From an uncultured Granulosicoccaceae bacterium (GTDB taxonomy: Bacteria > Pseudomonadota > Gammaproteobacteria > CALCKW01), in contig CALAMQ010000091.1 of assembly GCA_937925815.1 (NCBI GenBank), forward strand, positions 1-40,758: a DNA stretch of 40,758 bases, given 5' to 3'. The notes under the pieces are model-generated. The model searched no databases, had not been told where the DNA came from, and saw only the letters and a list, made by a program, of their open reading frames with translations. Position 1 is the first letter of the stretch. Every line of letters starts with the position of its first letter. Below, in pieces: positions 32,856 to 40,758 of this stretch. The position numbers and the translations under genes were made by a program.

Positions 32856-33806
32856 ATGACACTGTTTATCATCAAGCGCGTTGGCGTGATGGCCCTTTCG
32901 GTTATGTGCCTCACCTTTGTCGTGTTCTCACTAACCAACCTCGAACCCAATTTGCGCAAGCTTGCAAAAGAGCAAAACAACCTACGCATGACCGACGCAC
33001 AAGTCGAGAGCTGGCTTGAGAGAGAGGGATATCGTGAGCCGCTGGTGGCGCGCTACGGTGAATGGCTCGCGAATTTTGCGGTGGGCGATTGGGGCCACTC
33101 GACGCGCTTTCGTGAACCGGTGCTCGACATTGTCTCCAAGCGATTGGGTTACACCGGCAAGCTGATGTTCTGGGTCATGGTGGTGATGGTGCCGCTGGCG
33201 TTGATCATCGGGGTGTTGGCGGGGATGCGAGAGGGGTCAGTGACTGACCGAAGTCTCTCAACCTTTTCAATCACCACAACCGCCACACCGGAGTACGTGT
33301 CCGGCGTGATATTCACCGTGATTTTTGCCTCCAGTGCCGTTGGACTCAAGTGGATGAAAGGGTCTGCAACCTCGGCAACCGACGGCATCACGTTTGAGAA
33401 TTTTGCCCTGCCGGTTATGACCATGGCGCTCTACGGCATGGGCTACATCGCGCGGATGACACGCGCCTCGATGGCTGAAGTCATGACCGCGCAGTACATA
33501 CGAACCGCGCGCCTCAAAGGCGTGAGTTTTTCCGGCATCGTGCTTCGACACGCATTGCGCAACGCCCTGATTGCGCCCTTTACCGTCATCATGCTGCAGT
33601 TTCCGTGGCTGCTGACCGGCGTGGTTATCGTGGAGTCGCTGTTTAACTACAAGGGCTTCGGTTGGACGCTGGTTGAAGCGGCGAGCAACAACGACATCGA
33701 ACTCGCGCTTGGGTGTTCTGTGGTCGCGGTTGCGGTGGTGCTGATCACGCAACTGATCTCCGATATCGGTTACGTTTTTCTCAACCCACGCATTCGCGTC
33801 CAATAG
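32856..33806 (+). CDS. ABC transporter permease, DppB-like
   Basis: ATG 32856, with AGGAAG five bases before it, gives 316 aa; the in-frame ATG 32826 is less likely. MTLFIIKRVGVMALSVMCLT is the standard DppB start. The periplasmic loop (EREGYREPLVARYGEWLANF, GDWGHSTRF) and the coupling motif (AQYIRTARLKGVSFSGIVLR, HALRNALIAP) are typical. It forms the channel with the next gene's product. Twelve bases separate it from the second permease. It lies behind the strong terminator, so expression depends on read-through or a promoter in the 47-bp gap. Confidence 0.92.
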   Translation: MTLFIIKRVGVMALSVMCLTFVVFSLTNLEPNLRKLAKEQNNLRMTDAQVESWLEREGYREPLVARYGEWLANFAVGDWGHSTRFREPVLDIVSKRLGYTGKLMFWVMVVMVPLALIIGVLAGMREGSVTDRSLSTFSITTTATPEYVSGVIFTVIFASSAVGLKWMKGSATSATDGITFENFALPVMTMALYGMGYIARMTRASMAEVMTAQYIRTARLKGVSFSGIVLRHALRNALIAPFTVIMLQFPWLLTGVVIVESLFNYKGFGWTLVEAASNNDIELALGCSVVAVAVVLITQLISDIGYVFLNPRIRVQ

Positions 33807-33818
33807 GAGACTCACGGC

Positions 33819-34970
33819 ATGGAGCAATTGGGTTGGGGCAGTATCACGCTGCAAATTCTCGGTCACTTTTGGCCGGTGTGGGCGGCGTTGATTGCGGTGT
33901 TTGCGGTCTCCTGGGTCAACAAACAGCGGCTGGGGTTGTACGGCAAGCTGTTTGACAACTGGGTCGGATTAATTGGCCTGTGGTTGGTGTTGTTCTGGGT
34001 GTTCACAGCGCTCTTTGCACATTGGATCGCGCCGTTTGAGTCGCTCGATCAGATGGCGGCCATGAAGAATAAAAAGCCCGGTTGGCCTCTGCCTGATGGC
34101 ACGGGGCACTATTTACTCGGTGGCGACCGTTTGGGCCGGGACGTCTTCTCCCGCATGGTGTACGGCAGTCGCACAGTGATGTCTATCGCACCCGCGGCAA
34201 CGCTCTTTGCCTTCATGGTTGGCGTGACTTTGGGTCTGCCAGCTGGGTACTTAGGGGGGCGTTTCGATACCGCGCTGAGCTTTGTCGCCAACCTGGTGTT
34301 GGCCTTTCCGGTCATTTTGCTGTTCTACCTGTTGGTCACGCCCGAGATTCGCGAAACCATTATTCCAACCGCGCTTGCCGGTATTTTGTTTTTGATTCCG
34401 ATCGTCTTTTTCATTGTGCTGTTTTTCTCACGGTTCGAGCAGCAACCGCAAAAGCTCTGGATCTACCTGAGCGTGACTTTGGTGCTCGGGCTGTGGGCGT
34501 ATTCCGGGCTTGCGTTTAACGCCGATCCGCTCGGTGTCTTTTACATGGACCCGAACCTGCTGAATATCTTTGTGTCGGTGGTGTTTGTGAATTCACCCAC
34601 GGTGTTTCGCATCGTACGCGGCTTGACCATGGACATCCAGACGCGCGATTACGTCGCCGCAGCCCAAACCCGTGGCGAGCGGCCCTGGTACATCATGCTC
34701 TGGGAAATATTGCCCAACGCACGCGGCCCGCTGTTGGTCGATTTCTGTCTTCGCATCGGCTACACCACGATATTGCTTGGCACCTTGGGCTTCTTCGGGC
34801 TCGGCGTCAGTCCAGAGAGCCCGGACTGGGGGTTGACCATCAACGAAGGGCGCAAGCTGCTCTCGATCTACCCGCACCCGGCACTGCCACCAGCAATTGC
34901 GCTGATGTCACTTGTGCTTGGGCTCAATCTGCTCGCGGACGGTTTACGCGAACAGAGTCTCAAAGATTAA
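33819..34970 (+). CDS. ABC transporter permease, DppC-like, enlarged
   Basis: A 383-aa permease, longer than the usual ~300 of DppC. DppC landmarks are HYLLGGDRLGRDVFSRMVYG, SRTVMSIAPAA, LGLPAGYLGGRFDTALSFVA, the coupling segment RDYVAAAQTRGERPWYIMLW, and GLGVSPESPDWGLTINEGRK. Extra material comprises an N-terminal segment with an added span near residue 14-33 and an insertion near 185-255 (IPIVFFIVLFFSRFEQQPQK, then a further span). Enlarged DppC-like subunits of this kind occur in a distinct subgroup of family 5 transporters. The ATPase gene follows after 16 bases. Confidence 0.88.
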   Translation: MEQLGWGSITLQILGHFWPVWAALIAVFAVSWVNKQRLGLYGKLFDNWVGLIGLWLVLFWVFTALFAHWIAPFESLDQMAAMKNKKPGWPLPDGTGHYLLGGDRLGRDVFSRMVYGSRTVMSIAPAATLFAFMVGVTLGLPAGYLGGRFDTALSFVANLVLAFPVILLFYLLVTPEIRETIIPTALAGILFLIPIVFFIVLFFSRFEQQPQKLWIYLSVTLVLGLWAYSGLAFNADPLGVFYMDPNLLNIFVSVVFVNSPTVFRIVRGLTMDIQTRDYVAAAQTRGERPWYIMLWEILPNARGPLLVDFCLRIGYTTILLGTLGFFGLGVSPESPDWGLTINEGRKLLSIYPHPALPPAIALMSLVLGLNLLADGLREQSLKD

Positions 34971-34986
34971 GGGGGAGGGCAGAGTC

Positions 34987-37074
34987 ATGGCCAAGTGGGA
35001 TTACGACGGTCCGATTCTCGAGATCGACAACCTCAGCATCAGCTTTTTCACCCAGGCCGCAGGTGAAATACCGGCGGTGATGGATTTCAGTTGCAGCGTC
35101 GCCAAAGGCGAGGCGATGGGGCTCGTTGGCGAGTCGGGCTGCGGCAAATCAACTGTTGCGCTCGGGATCATGCAAGACCTCGGCGTCAACGGCCGCATTG
35201 TCGGCGGGTCGGTCAAGTACAAGGGCCGAGACCTCGGCGCCATGTCGCAAGCAGAACTCCGTCAACTTCGCGGCTCCGAGATCGCGATGATCTACCAGGA
35301 GCCGATGGCGAGCTTGAACCCGGCGATGCGAATCGGCCGGCAGCTCACCGAAGTGCCGATGATCCACGAGGGCGTGAGCGAATCGGAGGCGACCACTCGC
35401 GCGCTCAAGATGCTCGACGCGGTGCGGCTGCCAGACCCCAAACGGATCTTACAAGCCTACCCACACCAAATATCCGGCGGTCAGCAACAGCGCATCGTGA
35501 TCGCGATGGCGCTGCTCTCAAACCCCGACTTGTTGCTGCTCGACGAGCCCACAACCGCACTCGACGTCACGGTTGAAGCGGGCATCGTCGAGCTCGTCAA
35601 AGACCTCGGGCGTGAGTTCGGCATGTCGATGGTCTTCATCTCGCACAACCTTGGGCTGATTCTCGAGACCTGCGACCGCATCACCGTTATGTATTCAGGC
35701 GAGGCGGTTGAAACCGGGTCGGTGCATGATGTGTTCGACCGCATGCGCCACCCTTACACCCAGGGCCTGTTCCGGTCGATCCCCTTGCCTGGCACCGACA
35801 AGAACTCGCGCCCGCTGATGACCATACCGGGCCAGCTGCCGCTGCCGCATGAGCGCCCGACCGGCTGCAACTTCGGTCCGCGTTGCAGCTACTTCAGCGA
35901 CGGTGTGTGCAATACCAACGAGGTCGCGATGCAGCCCATCGAGGGCCACGGCGCACACCTCTCGCGCTGCAATCGCTTTGGCGAGATCGATTGGGACGCG
36001 CGCCCTGAGGCAAAGACCGGTAACGACAAGGTCAGCGTTGGCAACACCGTTCTCAAGGTCGATAACCTGAAAAAATATTACACCGTGTCAGCCAGTGCCT
36101 TCGGCGGGACTGGCGAGATGCGCACCGTCAAGGCCAATGAAACCATTTCCTTTGAAGCGCGTGAAGCTGAGACCGTGGCCATTGTTGGCGAGTCCGGCTG
36201 CGGCAAATCCACGCTTGCAAAAGTGTTGTTGGGCCTTGAGACCGCAACCGAAGGCGATGTGCTGCTCGGCGACGAGGCCATTGGCAATTTGCCAGTGCAA
36301 GCGCGCACGCCGAGCACGGTTGCGGCGGTTCAGATGGTGTTCCAGAACCCCTTTGACACCCTGAACCCAAGCCACACCGTGGGCAATCAGATTATCCGAA
36401 CACTGGAGAAATTTGATATCGGGGACACCCAGGCGGAGCGCGAAGAGCAGATGCTCAGCTTGCTGGATCTGGTGAAGCTGCCAAGGGCTTTTGCCACCCG
36501 CATACCGCGCCAGTTGTCCGGTGGCCAGAAACAGCGCATCGGTGTGGCGCGCGCCTTTGCTGGGCGGCCCAAAGTGGTGGTGGCCGACGAGCCGGTCTCA
36601 GCACTTGACGTCTCGGTGCAAGCGGCGGTGACCGAACTGCTGATGGATATCCAGCGTGAGTCGCGCACGACCATGCTGTTTATCAGCCACGATCTCTCGG
36701 TGGTGCGTTACATCGCGGACCGCGTTGTCGTGATGTACCTCGGCCACATTGTCGAGCAGGGCACAACTGACGAGATCTTCGCGCCGCCGTACCACCCTTA
36801 CACCGAAGCACTGCTTTCGGCGATCCCAATCGCAGACACCTCGGTCAAAAAGAAACGCATTGTGCTCGACGGCGATATCCCGTCCGCTGTGAACCCACCG
36901 CCCGGGTGCCCCTTCCAGACCCGCTGCCGATTCAAATCACAGGTTGCCAACGGCAAGTGTGAACGCGAGGTGCCGAGCGTTAAGACGCTCGCGGGTGGCC
37001 ATCAGATCAAGTGCCACCTTGATCAGTCGGTGTTTGACGAGATGGAACCGGTGATCAGCTTCGAGTCCGCTTAA
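34987..37074 (+). CDS. Fused peptide ABC transporter ATPase (DppD-DppF)
   Basis: ATG 34987 with a GGGGGAGG ribosome site gives 695 aa; an in-frame start at 34912 overlaps the permease gene. Two complete nucleotide-binding domains lie in tandem. The first has Walker A GESGCGKST (48-56), signature SGGQQQR (163-169) and Walker B LLLLDEPTTALD. The second has Walker A GESGCGKST (401-409), signature LSGGQKQR (510-517) and VVVADEPVSALD. Each ends with the oligopeptide/dipeptide C-terminal region containing clustered cysteines (GCNFGPRC, GCPFQTRC), as in DppD and DppF. One polypeptide thus replaces two. It would energise the two permeases on the cytoplasmic face. Confidence 0.95.
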   Translation: MAKWDYDGPILEIDNLSISFFTQAAGEIPAVMDFSCSVAKGEAMGLVGESGCGKSTVALGIMQDLGVNGRIVGGSVKYKGRDLGAMSQAELRQLRGSEIAMIYQEPMASLNPAMRIGRQLTEVPMIHEGVSESEATTRALKMLDAVRLPDPKRILQAYPHQISGGQQQRIVIAMALLSNPDLLLLDEPTTALDVTVEAGIVELVKDLGREFGMSMVFISHNLGLILETCDRITVMYSGEAVETGSVHDVFDRMRHPYTQGLFRSIPLPGTDKNSRPLMTIPGQLPLPHERPTGCNFGPRCSYFSDGVCNTNEVAMQPIEGHGAHLSRCNRFGEIDWDARPEAKTGNDKVSVGNTVLKVDNLKKYYTVSASAFGGTGEMRTVKANETISFEAREAETVAIVGESGCGKSTLAKVLLGLETATEGDVLLGDEAIGNLPVQARTPSTVAAVQMVFQNPFDTLNPSHTVGNQIIRTLEKFDIGDTQAEREEQMLSLLDLVKLPRAFATRIPRQLSGGQKQRIGVARAFAGRPKVVVADEPVSALDVSVQAAVTELLMDIQRESRTTMLFISHDLSVVRYIADRVVVMYLGHIVEQGTTDEIFAPPYHPYTEALLSAIPIADTSVKKKRIVLDGDIPSAVNPPPGCPFQTRCRFKSQVANGKCEREVPSVKTLAGGHQIKCHLDQSVFDEMEPVISFESA

Positions 37075-37125
37075 GCTCTGACTGGCATGCCAGCGACGCA
37101 CCGCGCGGCTTCGCTTGGTACTCTT

Positions 37126-37134
37126 TGCTAGAAT
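37126..37134 (+). promoter_or_regulatory. Probable extended -10 promoter of argC
   Basis: TGCTAGAAT is a TGn extended -10 with TAGAAT, 27 bases before the ATG at 37162. The likely start of transcription lies about 20 bases before the ATG. No -35 match is present at 17 bases. The gap after the ATPase gene is only 87 bp. Confidence 0.45.
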
Positions 37135-37161
37135 TCAGGGTTTTGGTGGAAGGTTAAGATC

Positions 37162-38202
37162 ATGTCGGAGAAGCTGCGCGTTGCCGTGATTGGCGCATCG
37201 GGGTACACAGGCGCCGATCTCATCCGACTGGCCCTGTGTCATCCCTCGATTGAGATCGTGGCCTTGACCGGCAACTCACACGCCGGGCAACCGATTGCGA
37301 GCGTCTACCCGCACCTCTCACACCACGGCTTGCCGGATCTCGTTGAGAACGCGGCGGTCGACTGGAGCCAAATTGATGCGGCATTTTGCGGTTTGCCGCA
37401 CGCAACCAGTGCGGATGTGATCGCGGCGTTGCCCTCACACATCAAAGTCATTGATATGTCGGCCGACTTTCGGTTGCGCGACCTCGACACCTACCAGCGC
37501 TGGTACGGCGAGCACCGCGCACCGGCACTCTTGCCCAAGGCCGTGTACGGCTTGACCGAACACTACCGCGACGCCATCTCAAACGCCTCTCTTGTTGCTT
37601 GTCCCGGGTGTTACCCAACAGCCGCGTTGATGGCGCTGATTCCCTTGTTGCGCGGCGGGCAGCTTCGGTCTGAAGACATCATCATTGACGCCAAGTCGGG
37701 GCTTACCGGTGCCGGGCGTTCACTCAAGCAAATGACACTGGGCGCAGAGGCGGGCGAGGGGCTCGCACCTTATGCGGTTGGGAGTCACCGCCACGCACCG
37801 GAAATTGAGCAGGAGCTGTCGGTGGCCTCGGGTGCCAACGTGACGGTGAATTTCACACCGCATTTGATCCCGATGTCTCGCGGTGAGCTTGTAACCTGTT
37901 ACGCCAAACTCGCAGATGGCGTGTCGGCGGAGGATTGTGACGCCGCCTTGCGCGCGCGCTACGCGCAAGAGAATTTTGTGTTCATGGCGCCTGAGGGCAG
38001 CTTGCCACAGACACAATTTGTGCGTGGCTCAAACCGCGTGATGCTCGGCGTGCGCCCGGATCGCATACCCGGCCGGGTGATTGTGATTGCCGCGCTCGAT
38101 AACTTGGTCAAGGGCTCAGCCGGCCAGGCACTGCAAAATTTCAACGTGATGTTTGGTTTGCCAGAGGACGCTGGTCTGTCGCAAGTCGCACTCTTCCCGT
38201 GA
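37162..38202 (+). CDS. argC: N-acetyl-gamma-glutamyl-phosphate reductase
   Basis: A 346-aa protein of the usual ArgC length. The NADPH site is VIGASGYTGADLIRL (10-24). The catalytic cysteine is C150 in SLVACPGCYPTAAL. SGLTGAGRSLKQ and the active-site histidine in VGSHRHAPEIEQEL follow, and GSAGQALQNFNVMFGL closes the protein. It reduces N-acetylglutamyl phosphate to the semialdehyde, the third step of arginine synthesis, in the cytoplasm. No other arg gene is adjacent, and the TAGAAT element indicates its own promoter. The AEC transporter gene follows after 61 bases and might be co-transcribed. Confidence 0.96.
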   Translation: MSEKLRVAVIGASGYTGADLIRLALCHPSIEIVALTGNSHAGQPIASVYPHLSHHGLPDLVENAAVDWSQIDAAFCGLPHATSADVIAALPSHIKVIDMSADFRLRDLDTYQRWYGEHRAPALLPKAVYGLTEHYRDAISNASLVACPGCYPTAALMALIPLLRGGQLRSEDIIIDAKSGLTGAGRSLKQMTLGAEAGEGLAPYAVGSHRHAPEIEQELSVASGANVTVNFTPHLIPMSRGELVTCYAKLADGVSAEDCDAALRARYAQENFVFMAPEGSLPQTQFVRGSNRVMLGVRPDRIPGRVIVIAALDNLVKGSAGQALQNFNVMFGLPEDAGLSQVALFP

Positions 38203-38263
38203 GTGTGGCCGCGCCCTCGTGGGTTCGCGGCATCGCTAACGTGCTCAGACGTGGTGTGCTGCA

Positions 38264-39202
38264 GTGATTGCCGAACTGATGGAGGTCGTGGCGCCCGTGT
38301 TCCTGTTGTTGGCAACAGGCTATGGCGCGGCGCGCTTTGCTGGCTTTAACACACAAACCGTCGACGCGATCATGCGCTTTGCGCAGAGCTTCGCGGTGCC
38401 GTGCTTGCTGTTTTTGTCTGTGCAACGCATGGACCTCGCAGCCGACTTTTCGCCCAGTCTGTTGGTCTCTTTCTACACCGGTTCCTTGAGTTGCTTCGCG
38501 CTCGGCATCATAGCCGCACGCGTGGTGTTCAAACGGCGGCCGGGGGAGGCTGTGGCGGTCGGGTTTGCAGCACTCTTTGCCAACTCGGTGTTACTCGGCT
38601 TGCCCATTACTGAGCGCGCCTACGGCACGGATGCCTTGACCGCCAACTTTGTGATCGTGTCGCTGCACGCGCCCGTGTGTTACCTCGTCGGCATGGTGAC
38701 GATGGAAATGGCACGCGCCGACGGGCGGAAGCTGTCACACACGTTGCTCATTGCAACCCAATCCCTGATCCGCAACCCGCTGATGATCGGTATTGCGCTT
38801 GGTTTTGCCGTCAATCTCTCCGGTATCGCGCTGGCAGAACCCATTGAGGCGGCGGCGGATATGGTGGCCAAGGCGGCGTTGCCGACGGCGCTCTTTGGGC
38901 TCGGTGCGGTGCTGACTCGATTTTCTCTCGGTGAACGCCTGGCCGAGGCGTCGGTGGTGGTGGGGCTGTCGCTGGTTGTGCACCCGGCCATCGTGTGGCT
39001 GCTCGGGGTTGGTGTGATTGCGCTCAGTGATGCGCAGCTTAAATCCGCGGTTGTCACAGCCGCCATGGCACCCGGCATCAACGCCTATCTGTTTGCGAAC
39101 CTCTATCAACGCGCGGTCGACACCGCGGCGACAGCGGTGTTGATCGGCACCGCGTTCTCGGTGTTGAGCGTCAGTTTCTGGCTGTGGGTGCTTGGCGTGT
39201 AA
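38264..39202 (+). CDS. AEC-family (auxin efflux carrier-like) transporter
   Basis: A 312-aa membrane protein with about ten hydrophobic spans in two halves. The start (VAPVFLLLATGYGAARFAGF) and the central FANSVLLGLPITERAYG (about residue 105-120) with its conserved N-x-x-x-L-G-x-P are typical of the family. The second half repeats the pattern in LIRNPLMIGIALGFAVNLSG and AMAPGINAYLFANLYQRA. Bacterial members export malate, malonate or amino acid-related compounds. The substrate here is unknown. The GTG 38264 start lacks a clear ribosome site, and ATG 38279 is a reasonable alternative. Position behind argC gives no firm hint of substrate. Confidence 0.85.
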   Translation: MIAELMEVVAPVFLLLATGYGAARFAGFNTQTVDAIMRFAQSFAVPCLLFLSVQRMDLAADFSPSLLVSFYTGSLSCFALGIIAARVVFKRRPGEAVAVGFAALFANSVLLGLPITERAYGTDALTANFVIVSLHAPVCYLVGMVTMEMARADGRKLSHTLLIATQSLIRNPLMIGIALGFAVNLSGIALAEPIEAAADMVAKAALPTALFGLGAVLTRFSLGERLAEASVVVGLSLVVHPAIVWLLGVGVIALSDAQLKSAVVTAAMAPGINAYLFANLYQRAVDTAATAVLIGTAFSVLSVSFWLWVLGV

Positions 39203-39215
39203 CGCGCATAACCGA

Positions 39216-39241
39216 GCGCGCTAACTGGCTTGTTAGGCGCG
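39216..39241. terminator. Hairpin between convergent AEC and MFS genes, possible terminator
   Basis: GCGCGCTAAC and GTTAGGCGCG pair across a TGGCTT loop, apart from one bulged base. An outer pair AACGCGC/GCGCGTT (39201-39207, 39237-39243) competes. It includes the MFS stop codon. There is no T run on either strand, so termination would be partial. Confidence 0.4.
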
Positions 39242-40462
39242 TTCTCGCAACGTCCAGCTGGCAAGCCAGGCAATACCCAGCAAGCCCAGTAAGGTACTGA
39301 ACGCCATGCGGTAGTTCGCCGCGTCAAACACTGGCACACCGTTGACGCTTTGCCCGTCCCACTGCCATTCGAGCAACCACCCGATCAACGGTTGCATCAC
39401 CGCGCCCGAACCGACGACACAGGTGTTGACCATGCCCATCGCCGCCGAGGCGTGTGCGCCGGGGTTGCCGTCGCGCACCAACGCAAAGGTCAACACCATG
39501 GTCGAGCCGCCGAGACCCGTGAGCAGAAACAGCGCGTTCATCACCAAGTGCGATGGGCTCGGCAGGGAAATCAACGTCGCGAAACCGAGTGCGCACAGGG
39601 TCGCGCCCCAGAGGATCACAGGGCGGCGACGCCCCAGGGCATCGCTGAGACTGCCGGCCGCAACGGAACCGATTGCCCAGCCGAGAAACATCAGTGACGC
39701 CGTGGCGGCAGCGACCGCTTCTGAATACCCGTGAACTTGCACCATCCACGGCACCGACCAGAGGCCGGCGAAGGCGAGCATGATTGGGGTCAGGGTGAAG
39801 CCAATCAGGGCGCAGCGCCAGGTGTGCCAGTTGCGCAAGACATCGCGCGCGTTGCCCTGAGTTTGTGTGGCCTCGGAGCTGGGTGCTGTGACGGCGGGGC
39901 GGCGTGGAATCACGCAATAGAGCAGTAATGCAAGTGTGGCGGCGAGGGCCGCCAGCCAGACAAAGGCCTCACGCCAGCCAACGCTATCAACCAACACGCG
40001 CAAAGGCGCTTGCCCGAGCATGGCGCCGAGCATGCCGGCACTTTGCACGGCGCCAGACAAGGTGCCGAAGCGCTCAGGCGGGAGCCACACACTGATGACC
40101 GTCAAACTGCCAACAAAACAAAAAGCCACCGCAGCACCGATCAAGGCGCGACTTGCAGCAGCACTGAACAATGTGTCACTGCTGGCGAACGCGAGCGACG
40201 CGCCGGCGCACACGAACATCGCGACGCTGAGGATGGTTCGCGGGCCAAAGCGGTCCAGCAACATGCCCACGGGGAACTGGATCAGGGCGTAGGTGTAGAA
40301 ATACATCGCCGACAGGGTGCCAAGGGCTGCCCCCCCCACACTGAGATCGCGCATGAGCTCACCGGTCATGACGCTCGGGGCAACGCGTTGCACAAAGGCG
40401 TAACCAAAACAGAGACTGCCGAGCGCAAACGCGGCCCACACGCGCTGGCGTGAGGGCGTCAT
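39233..40462 (-). CDS. MFS transporter
   Basis: A 409-aa protein with 12 hydrophobic spans in two groups of six. The loop 2-3 motif is present as GMLLDRFGPRTILSVAMFVC and its counterpart in the second half as GSLSDALGRRRPVILWG. VWAAFALGSLCFGYAFVQRV and YFYTYALIQFPVGMLLDRFG resemble MFS members of the anion/nitrate or sugar-phosphate type. That assignment is weak, and the substrate is unknown. The start ATG overlaps the stop of the upstream selD by four bases (ATGA), so it is probably co-translated with SelD. A link to selenium metabolism is tempting but unproven. Confidence 0.87.
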   Translation of the reverse strand: MTPSRQRVWAAFALGSLCFGYAFVQRVAPSVMTGELMRDLSVGGAALGTLSAMYFYTYALIQFPVGMLLDRFGPRTILSVAMFVCAGASLAFASSDTLFSAAASRALIGAAVAFCFVGSLTVISVWLPPERFGTLSGAVQSAGMLGAMLGQAPLRVLVDSVGWREAFVWLAALAATLALLLYCVIPRRPAVTAPSSEATQTQGNARDVLRNWHTWRCALIGFTLTPIMLAFAGLWSVPWMVQVHGYSEAVAAATASLMFLGWAIGSVAAGSLSDALGRRRPVILWGATLCALGFATLISLPSPSHLVMNALFLLTGLGGSTMVLTFALVRDGNPGAHASAAMGMVNTCVVGSGAVMQPLIGWLLEWQWDGQSVNGVPVFDAANYRMAFSTLLGLLGIAWLASWTLRERA

Positions 40463-40758
40463 GGGATGAAACGCACGCGCGCCCCACTCACGGTGTCATC
40501 GAGTGCGCGCACCCGGCCAATCTGTCGCCATTCGGGGTGTGTGTGCAGCAAGGCTGTCGCGTCAGCTTCTGACACCGCCGCGAGCAGTCCGCCACTGGTT
40601 TGCGGATCAAGGCAGAGCGCGGTGTCGGCGGTGTCGTCAGTGTGATCGGTGTGGTTGAGCTGCGGCAGCAGTGCAGGGTGCAGCGTGCTGCGGTAGCCGG
40701 CCGCCAGCAGCGCCATCGCGCCCGGTAACGCAGGCAGGGCAGATAGGTCGATGTCTGC
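40459..40758 (-). CDS. selD: Selenide, water dikinase, C-terminal part (partial)
   Basis: The minus-strand frame is open from the window edge to TGA at 40459-40461 and encodes 99 residues. LCLDPQTSGGLLAAVSEADA is the conserved C-terminal SelD motif. The preceding LSALPALPGAMALLAAGYRS also fits SelD. Closing strands read WRQIGRVRALDDTVSGARV. SelD makes selenophosphate from selenide and ATP for selenocysteine and selenouridine. The catalytic Cys/Sec and Walker-like regions, and any N-terminal fusion, lie outside the window. The stop overlaps the MFS start. Confidence 0.88.
   Translation of the reverse strand, partial: ADIDLSALPALPGAMALLAAGYRSTLHPALLPQLNHTDHTDDTADTALCLDPQTSGGLLAAVSEADATALLHTHPEWRQIGRVRALDDTVSGARVRFIP

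Noticed and set aside
39216-39243. Integron attC-like ends (TAAC ... GTTAGGC) between convergent genes
   Set aside because: GTTAGGC fits GTTRRRY, but the left part does not fit RYYYAAC and the spacer is only six bases, far too short for attC. There is no integrase or cassette array.

Overview
The window is a densely packed, GC-rich bacterial chromosome segment. It carries about 35 protein genes, almost no non-coding space and no RNA gene that I can see. The gene set points to a gammaproteobacterium, probably marine, though I cannot name a genus. Supporting features are tgt, dapD with an ArsC/YffB-like gene, a divergent metF/metR pair, argC, a selD end, a YidB-family protein, and a protease with a GlyGly-CTERM-like tail. 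CobS/CobT and a BoxR-type regulator are better known from alpha- and betaproteobacteria, so some mixing of lineages is likely. Most of the window looks like ordinary chromosomal backbone. The best candidates for accessory DNA are 2-4 kb and 19.5-21.7 kb.

Layout, left to right. (1) 1-641: the end of tgt overlaps a small flavodoxin-like gene. (2) 643-3718, minus strand: a 723-aa protein with a RelA/SpoT-like HD domain lies downstream of an HTH plus shikimate-kinase-fold regulator of the BoxR/BzdR type. (3) 3959-7354: an AspC-type aminotransferase and a class I glutamine amidotransferase converge on a PLP-dependent aromatic-type decarboxylase, with a 14-bp tandem repeat at the junction. (4) 7507-13360: cobS and cobT, a possible 30-aa membrane peptide, a HAMP membrane protein, and a secreted adamalysin-like zinc protease with a rhombosortase-type tail. 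(5) 13378-17896, minus: a complete Liv-type ABC importer, divergent from a glutamine synthetase-like ligase (18191-19552). Together they suggest uptake and gamma-glutamylation of an amine or amino-acid-like compound. (6) 19827-21431: a GT-C-like membrane glycosyltransferase, followed by a 229-bp MITE with 20-bp terminal inverted repeats and a TTAG target duplication.

(7) 21729-25403: an ArsC/Spx-like gene and dapD on the minus strand, divergent from a thiolase/acyl-CoA dehydrogenase operon. The operon is headed by a perfect 16-bp palindrome resembling operators of acyl-CoA or branched-chain amino acid catabolism regulators. (8) 25591-30816: a YidB-family gene with its own terminator, a UMF1-family MFS protein, a glycerophosphodiesterase, a small secreted BamE-like protein, then metF/metR with a consensus MetR box and a DUF6122-like membrane protein. 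(9) 31087-37074: a complete peptide/opine-type ABC importer (Tat-exported binding protein, two permeases, fused DppD-DppF ATPase), with a strong terminator between the binding protein and the permeases. (10) 37162-40758: argC, an AEC-family transporter, an MFS transporter and the 3' end of selD.

The most unusual items are the HD-domain protein with its BoxR-like partner, the HAMP/GlyGly-CTERM protease pair behind cobST, the 229-bp MITE, and strong hairpins placed directly behind both solute-binding-protein genes.
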